From NCBI GenBank assembly GCA_023423285.1, contig JAFAFV010000028.1:1-9186 (forward strand): 9,186 nt of DNA, read 5' to 3'. Under the pieces are notes generated by a model. The model saw nothing but the letters and a program-made list of their open reading frames with translations, did not search any database and was not told where the DNA came from. Each line of letters begins with the position of its first letter. Position 1 is the stretch's first letter. Source of the stretch: Bacteroidota bacterium (GTDB taxonomy: Bacteria > Bacteroidota > Bacteroidia > Chitinophagales > Chitinophagaceae). This document shows positions 1-6,408 of the stretch, piece by piece. The position numbers and the translations under genes are program-made.

Positions 1-549
1 ATCCATTATAAACGCTCGCTGTTTCATGCAGGCTTAGGCTACTATACCCCTATGGGCGCTGCGGGAAAAAACTATTTCAACCTAGTTGTGGATGGCGGGC
101 TTGGCAAAATAAGATCAACTGACGATGCAGATCCCTACAGCGCAGTGCGCCACAGAAATTTCAGCGCCAACCTGTTTAAATTATCTTTAAACCCGGCTTT
201 CAATTTCTTCTTTAACGACGCTTTTCGCATGTCTTTTGCACCTCGTTTTGCCCTGCTGCGGCTGGATCAGATTCAGACAAATTATACACTAAACGAAGAG
301 CAGGTTCTTGGTTACAATACAGCCCAAAATGGTTTTATGCCTCTATTTGAACCATCCCTGCATTTACAAGCTGGGCCCCGCAATGCAAAGTGGCTAAAGT
401 TTGACCTGGGTTTTAATTTTGCCACCAACCCCCTTGTAAGCAATAATACTGATAGCGGCACACCTGTGGTTACAGAAAGTTACGACCTGTACTCAAGAGG
501 TTTTTTAATGACCTTTGGACTATCTTTTTATCCCTTTGAAAGGAGATAA
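1..549 (+). CDS. C-terminal part of a probable outer-membrane beta-barrel protein (5' truncated by window edge)
   Basis: The reading frame is open from base 1 and ends with TAA at 547-549, giving 182 residues; the true start lies left of the window. The visible protein has alternating hydrophobic and polar residues, many aromatics (for example GLGYY, FNFFF, LSFYPF) and short polar loops, and it closes with a strand rich in aromatic residues (GFLMTFGLSFYPF, then ERR). This is the pattern of outer-membrane beta-barrels, in which strands alternate between lipid-facing and pore-facing residues. There is no enzyme motif. A porin-like or PorT/OmpW-like barrel is possible, but the missing N-terminus prevents a family call. 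An internal ATG at 52 is in frame, but the frame upstream of it is open and protein-like, so it is not taken as the start. The gene converges on the lysozyme gene with 9 nt between the two stop codons. Confidence 0.6.
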   Translation: MHYKRSLFHAGLGYYTPMGAAGKNYFNLVVDGGLGKIRSTDDADPYSAVRHRNFSANLFKLSLNPAFNFFFNDAFRMSFAPRFALLRLDQIQTNYTLNEEQVLGYNTAQNGFMPLFEPSLHLQAGPRNAKWLKFDLGFNFATNPLVSNNTDSGTPVVTESYDLYSRGFLMTFGLSFYPFERR

Positions 550-558
550 CCGGCACTT

Positions 559-1335
559 CTATTTAATCAAAAACTCCCTGAAAGCAATTGAATCTCCATT
601 AAAAACATTAAAATCTACTTTTGAAGTAATACCATCCACATTGCCCCGATCGTTGTGCTGCCACAACACCCAGTTACGGCTGATGCGCGGCCTGTGCTTT
701 TGATAATAGTGAGCAATCCAAAGCGGATACTCATCAAACTCTTCTCCCAGATGTTTTTTATAAAAGTCTACATAAGTATAAATGATGGGCTTTACCCCGT
801 AATGATCTTCCACAACTTTTAACCAAGCCATGGCTTTGGCTTTTAGCATTCCAGGCGAAACGTTTCCTGTAGTTTCAATATCCAGTACCGGTGGCAGGTC
901 TCCCGGCTTTAGCTTTACATTTTTAATAAAAAATCTGGCTTGTTTTACGGCGTCTTTTTTTGGAGAAAAGAAATGGTATACGCCCCGTGTTACTTTATGT
1001 TTTTCCGCTTCTCTCCAGTTTTTCCTGAAATAAGGATCCATGAGGCCTTCGCCTTCGGTAGCTTTTATAAACGCGAATCCAATCCTGATGTTTTCAACGT
1101 TCATTTTCTTCACCCGGTTCCACCCGATATTTAACTGATAGCGGCTTACGTCAATGCCATGAATGGCGTAGTCGGCAGGTATTTCTATTCCAAATTTTTC
1201 GTATTTTACAAAGTTTACCCTGCGGCTCTCGTTCCATCGCAAAAGAAACACGATCAGCATGATTAAAAAAATTACTGATGCCACGCGGTAATAATTATGA
1301 CGGCTTTTCTTTTTATATTTTCTCTTGGTGGGCAT
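559..1335 (-). CDS. Membrane-anchored GH25 family lysozyme (N-acetylmuramidase)
   Basis: The 258-residue protein is predicted to cleave the MurNAc-GlcNAc beta-1,4 bond of peptidoglycan. The N-terminus is strongly basic (MPTKRKYKKKSR) and is followed by one hydrophobic segment at about 18-33, so it probably stays in the inner membrane as a signal anchor with the catalytic domain in the periplasm. The GH25 domain spans about 57-256: HGIDVSRYQ with Asp62, FAFIKATEG at 88-95, YHFF at 120-123, the catalytic PVLDIE with Asp152 and Glu154, LWIAHY at 205-210, and a closing WVLWQH...VDFNVFNG block. Asp62/Asp152/Glu154 match the spacing known for the catalytic acids of the Streptomyces GH25 enzyme cellosyl. 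Length is normal for a single-domain GH25 with an anchor. The ATG at 1335-1333 gives the basic pre-anchor segment. A perfect -7 box and a terminator hairpin lie directly upstream. Cell-wall remodelling is more likely than phage lysis because no holin or phage genes are nearby. Confidence 0.9.
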   Translation of the reverse strand: MPTKRKYKKKSRHNYYRVASVIFLIMLIVFLLRWNESRRVNFVKYEKFGIEIPADYAIHGIDVSRYQLNIGWNRVKKMNVENIRIGFAFIKATEGEGLMDPYFRKNWREAEKHKVTRGVYHFFSPKKDAVKQARFFIKNVKLKPGDLPPVLDIETTGNVSPGMLKAKAMAWLKVVEDHYGVKPIIYTYVDFYKKHLGEEFDEYPLWIAHYYQKHRPRISRNWVLWQHNDRGNVDGITSKVDFNVFNGDSIAFREFLIK

Positions 1336-1344
1336 TAATAAAAA

Positions 1345-1368
1345 TTGCCCCAGCTAATACAGGGGCAA
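1345..1368 (-). terminator. Intrinsic terminator hairpin downstream of the RayT-like gene, abutting the lysozyme start
   Basis: Read on the minus strand, a perfect 7-bp stem TTGCCCC / GGGGCAA encloses a 10-nt loop and is followed at once by TTTTT (1344-1340). It is the form of a rho-independent terminator for transcription leaving the RayT-like gene, which stops at 1400. The T-tract ends only 4 nt before the lysozyme ATG (1335-1333), so the same hairpin also occupies the lysozyme leader and may affect its expression. Confidence 0.75.
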
Positions 1369-1376
1369 CAAATATA
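1369..1376 (-). promoter_or_regulatory. Candidate Bacteroidota -7 promoter box for the lysozyme gene
   Basis: The minus strand reads TATATTTG, a perfect match to the TAnnTTTG -7 element known for the primary sigma factor of Bacteroidota. It lies immediately upstream of the terminator stem. A start about 5 nt after the box would fall inside the 5' arm of the stem, near 1364, about 29 nt before the ATG. I see no convincing TTG -33 element at the usual 17-23 nt spacing, so this is a candidate only. Confidence 0.4.
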
Positions 1377-1399
1377 AACTGCTATAAACAATAAATTTT

Positions 1400-2029
1400 T
1401 TACTGTCGGTTATATTTAACTTTAAAACTGCTTTTACGGTTTTCAATTGTGTCAATCGCTTGTTCTACCGTACTGAGTTTTGTAATTTTAACCAGCCCTG
1501 CAGCACCCTCCACGTAATCACGGGCCGAGCTGTAGTAATAATCTACAGGATATTGCACCACCCTTTCTCTTACCGGCGCGTTATGAATAAACTCAAGGTG
1601 CTCAGCCATCACGTCAGGCCGTTTTACATCTACCAATACAGGTTCTTTAATTTTCTTCCAGCATTCATGTTTTTTTTGGGCATGAAATAATCCTGTTGAT
1701 TTTTCAAAACGCTGTAGCATCCACGATTGTTTTTCTGCAGGTTCTGAACGTATGGCCTCTAAAATTTTTTCTGAAGTAAACTGTTTAAACCCTTTTCTTA
1801 TATCTCCTAATAAAACATGCCGTTGCGCCTGGGCTATAAGGTATAACCGGTTTGTCATCAGGCACCATCCATATACCACCAGGCCTTTGGTATCAATAAA
1901 ATGATTCAAAGTGTGCACCACTATCTGTTTGTAAACAGGTTTAGTGAACACGTCAACCATGTCCACCGTTTCAAGGGTTAGAAAATAACATCCATGTTCA
2001 TCTAAGGAAATCACTTTTTGAGCTAACAT
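1400..2029 (-). CDS. REP-associated tyrosine transposase-like protein (Y1/RayT family) with lost catalytic residues
   Basis: The 209-residue protein follows the Y1 transposase (IS200-like, RayT branch) layout seen in Bacteroidota: GCYFLTLETVDMVDVFT at 13-29, VVYGWCLMTN at 51-60, DIRKGFKQFTSEKI at 76-89, SWMLQRFEK at 102-110, and FIHNAPVRERVV...YYYSSARDYVEGAAGLVKI at 148-182. Active members carry an HUH metal site (typically NHVHLL) and a catalytic Tyr in YIHNNP. Here the HUH position reads NRLYLI (Arg61, Tyr63), the Tyr position is Phe148, and the residue four further on, usually Asn or Gln, is Ala152. Strand cleavage is therefore very unlikely, yet the frame is full length with no stop or frameshift. 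About 30 residues follow the usual end of the family. No REP-like palindromes or IS ends were seen next to it. It may be a domesticated DNA-binding protein or a recently inactivated element. Confidence 0.85.
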   Translation of the reverse strand: MLAQKVISLDEHGCYFLTLETVDMVDVFTKPVYKQIVVHTLNHFIDTKGLVVYGWCLMTNRLYLIAQAQRHVLLGDIRKGFKQFTSEKILEAIRSEPAEKQSWMLQRFEKSTGLFHAQKKHECWKKIKEPVLVDVKRPDVMAEHLEFIHNAPVRERVVQYPVDYYYSSARDYVEGAAGLVKITKLSTVEQAIDTIENRKSSFKVKYNRQ

Positions 2030-2139
2030 TTTACCAACATTAAAAGATATCTAATAGCAAAAGTTGTTCCGATTGTGGATTTTGTTTAAAAAAACATTAA
2101 AACAAAATACAATTTGTTGAGTGTCAACCTTGCATAAAA

Positions 2140-2169
2140 TACAAACTTATATAAATAAAAAAGTTTATA
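2140..2169 (-). terminator. Possible weak AT-rich terminator after the helicase gene
   Basis: On the minus strand a stem of about 9 bp (TATAAACTT pairing with AAGTTTGTA, one G-T wobble) encloses a 12-nt AT-rich loop and is followed by TTTT. It lies 17 nt beyond the helicase stop. The stem is nearly all A-T pairs, so termination would be weak. Confidence 0.3.
2142..2149 (-). promoter_or_regulatory. Candidate -7 promoter box for the RayT-like gene
   Basis: The minus strand reads TAAGTTTG, a perfect TAnnTTTG match, in the 156-nt AT-rich gap between the helicase stop and the RayT-like start. It predicts a leader of roughly 108 nt. No -33 TTG is visible at normal spacing, and the box overlaps the 3' arm of the possible helicase terminator. 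The rest of this gap shows no other structure that I can support. Confidence 0.25.
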
Positions 2170-2185
2170 AAAATAATGAATAATA

Positions 2186-4540
2186 CTATTGCACTATTCT
2201 TAGGCGGGCGTAGTTAAGCAGTATTTTTTTTTCTCCATTGTATTCAAATTTGATGAAGGCCATGGGGTTATGCGCAGCACCTTCTATCTTCACCACTTCT
2301 CCGAAACCAAACTTTTGATGCTCTACTTGTTGGCCAACAGTTAATTGAGAAATATCACTGGGCGTAAAGCCTTCCGTGGGCGTGTGCTCCACCACTTTAT
2401 TCTCTTGCTTTGGCGACAAGTAAGATGGTGTAGTTTTTTTCCCTGGAGGCGGGCCATATTTTCTTTCGGCATCGCTGGCAGCTTTTTTTTGCGAGCCCCA
2501 GCCGCCACCGCCGCTCATGCGGTTAAAAGCCGTGAAACCAGAGCCAAATGAAGATGACATTCTTGCCCCACCGCCTTCAAAAGATCTGTCAAGGTAATTC
2601 TCGGGCAACTCACTGATAAAACGGCTGGGTTCGTTTTGTACAAGTGTGCCAAATTTGTAGCGGGTGTTGGCATAGGAAATCCAAAGCTTTTTTTTCGCCC
2701 TGGTAATCACCACATAAAACAGCCTTCTTTCTTCTTCCAGTTCCTCGCGGGTATTGATGGCCATAGCGTTAGGAAATAGCGACTCCTCAAGCCCGGCTGC
2801 AAAAACGCATGAAAACTCCAGACCTTTGGCAGCGTGTATGGTCATAAGCTTTACGGTATCAGCGTCAGGGTCTTTTTCATCGGCGTCAGTTAGCAGTGTA
2901 ATTTGTTGCAGATAGGCGCCCAGGCTTTTATCAATCACTTCACCACTTTCATTATCAGGACTTTCAACCCATTCTTTTATAGAGTTGAGCAACTCCTGAA
3001 TATTTTCGTATCGCTGCAAACCTTCTGTACTTTTATCATTAAAAAGTTCTTTTACCAAACCCGTTTGCTTGCCCACGTGAAAAGCCACATCATAAGCAGT
3101 GTGCTTTTGTAACATGCTTTGAAAACTTTTGATCATCAGCGCAAATTCGTTGATCGCCTCAAGCGTGCCACTTCTGAAACCTAATTGTGAGGCGTTGAGT
3201 AAAATTTCCCACATGGTTACATCGTGAGTGTTGGCCAGCAAGATCACTTTGTCAAGGGTTGTTTTGCCTATCCCCCTAACGGGAAAATTGATGATACGCT
3301 TCAGCGCTTCTTCATCGCGCGGGTTGATGATAAGGCGCAGGTAGGCTACCAGGTCTTTAATTTCTTTTCGCTGGTAAAAGCTGATGCCGCCATAAATAGT
3401 GTAAGGTATGGCCATGCGGCGAAGCGCCTCTTCAAAAGCCCGGCTTTGAGCATTGGTACGGTATAAAATGGCAAAATCCTTATTATTATAATGGTTGCGA
3501 AGCCTTTGTTCCTGAATGGTATCAGCCACAAATTTACCTTCGTCATTATCCGTCATGGTACGCACAATGCGTATTTTTTCACCTTCGGCATTTTCTGTAA
3601 AAAGCACTTTTGGTATTTGCCCCTTATTATTGCTGATCACTTCATTAGCAATATTGATAATACTTTTCGTGCTGCGGTAATTCTGTTCCAGCTTTACCAC
3701 TTTTACATTGTCGTAATCTTTTTGAAACTGTAAAATATTTTGTATGGTTGCCCCGCGAAAGCTGTAAATGCTTTGTGCGTCATCTCCCACCACGCACACA
3801 TTCTCGTGCATGGCGCCAAGCAGTTTTATAATTTCATACTGGGCCGGGTTGGTATCCTGGTATTCATCAATCAGTATGTATTTAAATTTATGCTGGTACT
3901 TGCTTAAAGCATCCGGAAAGTTTTTCAGCAACTCGTAAAACTTTAGCAAAAGATCATCAAAGTCCATTGCTCCGTTTTTAAAGCAGCGTTTGCAATAAGC
4001 ATCAAAAATTTTAGCCAGGGCTGGGCGGTTGCTGCGCATATCTTCCTGCTGAATATAGTAATCATTGGCATATTCAGCAGGTGTTACTAATGCATTTTTA
4101 GCTGAAGAAATGCGGTTATAAACACCGGAAGGCTTGTACAGCTTATCATCCAGCTGCAATTCATTAATCACTGATTTTACCACGCTTTTAGCATCGTCGG
4201 TATCATAAATGGTGAAATTGTTAGGATAACCTAAGCGATGCGCTTCTGCCCTTAAAATTCTGGCAAATACGCTGTGAAAGGTTCCAATATATAAATTTCT
4301 TGCTTCATTATTGCCTAAAATATGTTCTACCCGCTCCTTCATTTCCTTAGCTGCTTTATTGGTAAATGTGAGCGCTAGTATATTAAATGAATCCACGCCA
4401 TTTGCCATCAGGTGGGCAATGCGCGTTGTAAGCACCTTAGTTTTGCCACTACCCGCACCGGCAATGATCATCAATGGGCCGTCTATATGTAAAACCGCTT
4501 CAATCTGCCTTTCGTTCAATCCTTTTAAATAATCCTGCAT
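2186..4540 (-). CDS. uvrD: ATP-dependent 3'-5' DNA helicase UvrD/PcrA
   Basis: This 784-residue superfamily 1A helicase would unwind DNA in nucleotide excision and mismatch repair and clear proteins from DNA. All helicase motifs are visible: Walker A AGAGSGKT at 27-34, motif Ia LALTFTNKAA at 55-64, Walker B LIDEYQDTN at 223-231, motif III VVGDDAQSIYSFRGA at 250-264, motif IV LEQNYRS at 284-290, motif V MTIHAAKGLEF at 566-576 and motif VI RRLFYVVITRAKKKL at 605-619. A Gly/Ser-rich linker (about 655-682) and a basic, Pro-containing stretch lead to a C-terminal Tudor-like domain (about 733-784, VGQQVEHQKFGFGEVV), the part that binds RNA polymerase in PcrA/UvrD. Length is slightly above the 720-740 of well-studied members because of the linker. 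The ATG at 4540-4538 gives the usual MQDYLKGLNERQ start. The gene is complete and appears functional. UvrD and PcrA cannot be told apart from sequence alone. Confidence 0.95.
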   Translation of the reverse strand: MQDYLKGLNERQIEAVLHIDGPLMIIAGAGSGKTKVLTTRIAHLMANGVDSFNILALTFTNKAAKEMKERVEHILGNNEARNLYIGTFHSVFARILRAEAHRLGYPNNFTIYDTDDAKSVVKSVINELQLDDKLYKPSGVYNRISSAKNALVTPAEYANDYYIQQEDMRSNRPALAKIFDAYCKRCFKNGAMDFDDLLLKFYELLKNFPDALSKYQHKFKYILIDEYQDTNPAQYEIIKLLGAMHENVCVVGDDAQSIYSFRGATIQNILQFQKDYDNVKVVKLEQNYRSTKSIINIANEVISNNKGQIPKVLFTENAEGEKIRIVRTMTDNDEGKFVADTIQEQRLRNHYNNKDFAILYRTNAQSRAFEEALRRMAIPYTIYGGISFYQRKEIKDLVAYLRLIINPRDEEALKRIINFPVRGIGKTTLDKVILLANTHDVTMWEILLNASQLGFRSGTLEAINEFALMIKSFQSMLQKHTAYDVAFHVGKQTGLVKELFNDKSTEGLQRYENIQELLNSIKEWVESPDNESGEVIDKSLGAYLQQITLLTDADEKDPDADTVKLMTIHAAKGLEFSCVFAAGLEESLFPNAMAINTREELEEERRLFYVVITRAKKKLWISYANTRYKFGTLVQNEPSRFISELPENYLDRSFEGGGARMSSSFGSGFTAFNRMSGGGGWGSQKKAASDAERKYGPPPGKKTTPSYLSPKQENKVVEHTPTEGFTPSDISQLTVGQQVEHQKFGFGEVVKIEGAAHNPMAFIKFEYNGEKKILLNYARLRIVQ

Positions 4541-4832
4541 AAGTGTTGCAAGGTACGAAAGCAGCGTGGGATGCGAAAAGTTGTGGAGAAAAAGCAGAGT
4601 GCCTCCAGGATCCTGTTAGACTGCAAGGGCTTGGTTGGTAATATATTCGCTATTGGAAAAAAGATTTAAATTTAACACCATCAATCTCATTACCAAAGGA
4701 TTCGATGAAAAAGAAAATATTAGCAGCTAAAGATCTAATAACACATTTCAATATTTATTTTCAGCAAAAAAATAGCTTTTTTTGGTTAGGTGAAAAATGT
4801 ACTGCCAAAACATTAAACATTACTTTTGTACC
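4541..4832. other. Divergent intergenic region between the helicase and the aryl polyene-type cluster
   Basis: These 292 nt hold the promoters for both directions. On the helicase side the minus strand has TACCTTG (4555-4549), a one-base-short version of the TAnnTTTG box, 8 nt before the ATG. On the ketosynthase side there is a perfect box at 4821-4828, a small hairpin C(A7)-TAGC-(T7)G at 4765-4784, and a possible 43-codon ORF starting at 4705. No RNA gene, repeat array or mobile-element end is visible here. Confidence 0.5.
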
Positions 4833-4836
4833 GTGA
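4705..4836 (+). CDS. Possible 43-codon upstream ORF overlapping the ketosynthase start (GTGA)
   Basis: An ATG at 4705 begins an open frame of 43 codons, starting MKKKILAAKDLI and ending in TFVP, with its TGA at 4834-4836. That stop overlaps the GTG start of the ketosynthase in the sequence GTGA, a geometry typical of translational coupling. The peptide has a basic start, aromatic residues in the middle (NSFFWLG) and no signal peptide or known motif. There is no Shine-Dalgarno site, though this means little in Bacteroidota. It could be a leader peptide or chance; a promoter box inside its 3' end would yield transcripts that omit it. Confidence 0.2.
   Translation: MKKKILAAKDLITHFNIYFQQKNSFFWLGEKCTAKTLNITFVP
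4821..4828 (+). promoter_or_regulatory. Candidate -7 promoter box for the ketosynthase operon
   Basis: TACTTTTG matches TAnnTTTG perfectly and ends 4 nt before the GTG start at 4833. With a start point 5 nt past the box, the mRNA would begin at or next to the GTG, making it leaderless. No TTG -33 element is visible 17-23 nt upstream, which weakens the call. Confidence 0.4.
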
Positions 4837-6047
4837 AAAGAGTCGTTATCACAGGCCTAGGAATTTATTCCTGTATCGGCAAGAACCTGCAGGAAGTAAC
4901 CAAATCTTTACGGGCTGGAAAGTCAGGTATTATTTATGACCCTGTGCGTAAAGATTTTGGCTATCGCTCAGCACTTACCGGATGGGTAGACCGGCCTTCT
5001 CTGAAAGGCTTATTAGACAGGCGCTCCCGCATCATGCTGGCCGAAGAGGGAGAATACGCTTACATTGCCACACTTGAGGCTTTGCAACAGGCAGGCATTC
5101 ATGAGGATTATATCGCTCAAATTGAGCCAGGTATTTTATATGGAAACGACAGTTCAGCAAAAGCAGTCATTGAAAGCACTGATCTCATCCGAGAAAAAAA
5201 AGATACTATGCTGGTAGGCTCGGCAGCTGTATTTCAAACACTTAACTCCACCGTAACCATGAACCTGGCTACTATTTTCAGGTTGAAAGGTATTAACCTT
5301 ACGGTAAGTGCTGCCTGTGCCAGCGGTTCACATTCCATAGGCTTAGCCTATATATTAATTAAATCAGGCCTGCAGGATTGTATCATTACCGGCGGAGCGC
5401 AGGAAATTAATCATTTATCTATGGGCACTTTTGATGCACTGGGCGCTTTCTCTGTTCGGGAAGATGCGCCCGAACAAGCTTCACGCCCTTTTGATAAAAA
5501 CCGCGACGGCCTTATCCCCAGCGGTGGAGCAGCCACAGTGGTACTCGAAAGTTTGGACAGCGCTCTGAAACGCGGCGCCAATATTATTGCTGAAGTAGTT
5601 GGCTACGGCTTTTCGTCAAACGGTGGCCATATATCAAACCCCACTGTGGCAGGGCCGGCAAAATCATTGCGGATGGCACTCAACGATGCGGATTTACAAC
5701 CATCTGCAATAGATTATATTAATGCCCATGCTACCAGCACCCAGGCTGGCGATGCCAGCGAGGCACAAGCCATTACCCAGGTATTTGGCTCCGAAGTGCC
5801 GGTAAGTTCTACCAAATCTATGACGGGCCACGAATGCTGGATGGCCGGCGCCAGTGAAATTGTGTACAGCTGCCTGATGATGCAGCATGATTTTATGGCC
5901 CCCAATATAAATTTTGACAGCCCCGACGATGATACAGCCGGAATAAATATTGTAAAAAAGGCAACTGATAAGAATATAGATGTATTTTTGTCCAATTCTT
6001 TTGGGTTTGGAGGAACCAACTCCACCCTCATCGTTAAAAAATGGTAA
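4833..6047 (+). CDS. Beta-ketoacyl-[ACP] synthase (FabF-like KAS II fold) of a flexirubin/aryl polyene-type cluster
   Basis: The 404-residue protein would catalyse decarboxylative Claisen condensation of malonyl-ACP with an acyl-ACP. The catalytic triad is intact: Cys162 in SAACASGSH, His299 in NAHATST and His333 in STKSMTGHECW, with the closing SNSFGFGGTNS loop at 387-397. The fragments GLGIYSCIGKNL, KSGI, GYRSALTG and LLDRRSR fit, from memory, the ketosynthase of Bacteroidota flexirubin clusters better than housekeeping FabF. I chose the GTG at 4833 because it yields MKRVVITGLG, the normal FabF beginning; the ATG at 4797 would add 12 residues with no family counterpart. The acyl carrier protein follows 6 nt after the stop. 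A perfect -7 box lies just ahead of the GTG. The role in pigment synthesis is inferred from the neighbours. Confidence 0.9.
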   Translation: MKRVVITGLGIYSCIGKNLQEVTKSLRAGKSGIIYDPVRKDFGYRSALTGWVDRPSLKGLLDRRSRIMLAEEGEYAYIATLEALQQAGIHEDYIAQIEPGILYGNDSSAKAVIESTDLIREKKDTMLVGSAAVFQTLNSTVTMNLATIFRLKGINLTVSAACASGSHSIGLAYILIKSGLQDCIITGGAQEINHLSMGTFDALGAFSVREDAPEQASRPFDKNRDGLIPSGGAATVVLESLDSALKRGANIIAEVVGYGFSSNGGHISNPTVAGPAKSLRMALNDADLQPSAIDYINAHATSTQAGDASEAQAITQVFGSEVPVSSTKSMTGHECWMAGASEIVYSCLMMQHDFMAPNINFDSPDDDTAGINIVKKATDKNIDVFLSNSFGFGGTNSTLIVKKW

Positions 6048-6053
6048 TGCACT

Positions 6054-6314
6054 ATGACTAGCATGCAAGAGATAATTCAAATAACTAACTCCTTTCTTGT
6101 TGAAGAATTTGAGGCAGAAGAAACTTCGATCACACCGCAGGCCAACCTGAAAGAGGTTTTAGACCTGGACAGTCTTGACTATATTGACCTTGTGGTAGCG
6201 CTTGAAAGCAATTTTCATTTTAAAGTTCAGCCTGGGGATTTTGCACCGCTTGAAACGTTTACAGATTTCTACAATTACATTAGGGATCAGATAGCTAAAA
6301 AAGAAGCCGCATAA
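6054..6314 (+). CDS. Acyl carrier protein
   Basis: This is an acidic 86-residue protein of the phosphopantetheine-binding fold. It has the carrier motif LDLDSLDYIDLVVALE, with Ser40 as the expected attachment point for 4'-phosphopantetheine, after which it would carry growing acyl or polyene chains as thioesters. Length and helix pattern fit a stand-alone type II ACP. Translation could begin at the ATG at 6054 or at 6063 (Met4); the first is preferred for its 6-nt spacing to the ketosynthase stop. Its place next to a ketosynthase, an acyltransferase and a dehydratase suggests that it is dedicated to this cluster and not the housekeeping AcpP, whose motif region usually reads DSLDTVE. Confidence 0.92.
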   Translation: MTSMQEIIQITNSFLVEEFEAEETSITPQANLKEVLDLDSLDYIDLVVALESNFHFKVQPGDFAPLETFTDFYNYIRDQIAKKEAA

Positions 6315-6408
6315 GTTTAAGCCGCTCTCGTCATTGCTTATTTTCTGTCTTCTGAACCTAATTTAGTCATCATCCTGCCCGCTTGCTGGCATTAAATTTT
6401 ATAACCTA

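Noticed and set aside
1336..2185. REP palindromes or IS ends around the RayT-like gene
   Set aside because: I looked for GC-rich imperfect hairpins with a conserved tetranucleotide and for terminal or direct repeats. Only the terminator hairpin at 1345-1368 and an AT-rich stem at 2140-2169 were found, and neither has REP features.
4765..4784. Hairpin C(A7)-TAGC-(T7)G as a terminator or regulatory RNA
   Set aside because: The 8-bp stem has seven A-T pairs and would be unstable; it lies inside a possible small ORF and upstream of the operon, where a terminator has no gene to serve.
5694..6080. Antisense open frames opposite the ketosynthase 3' end
   Set aside because: They lie wholly opposite a strongly conserved ketosynthase and their translations have no motif; they reflect codon composition of the real gene.
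6334..6366. Promoter TTG-N22-TAATTTAG between the ACP and acyltransferase genes
   Set aside because: The -7 box has one mismatch at a conserved T and the region is AT-rich, so a match of this quality can arise by chance; the genes are likely co-transcribed.
6376..6391. TGCC/GGCA stem followed by TTAAATTTT as a terminator after the ACP gene
   Set aside because: Only a 4-bp stem and a broken T-tract; a terminator here would also split a functionally coherent operon.
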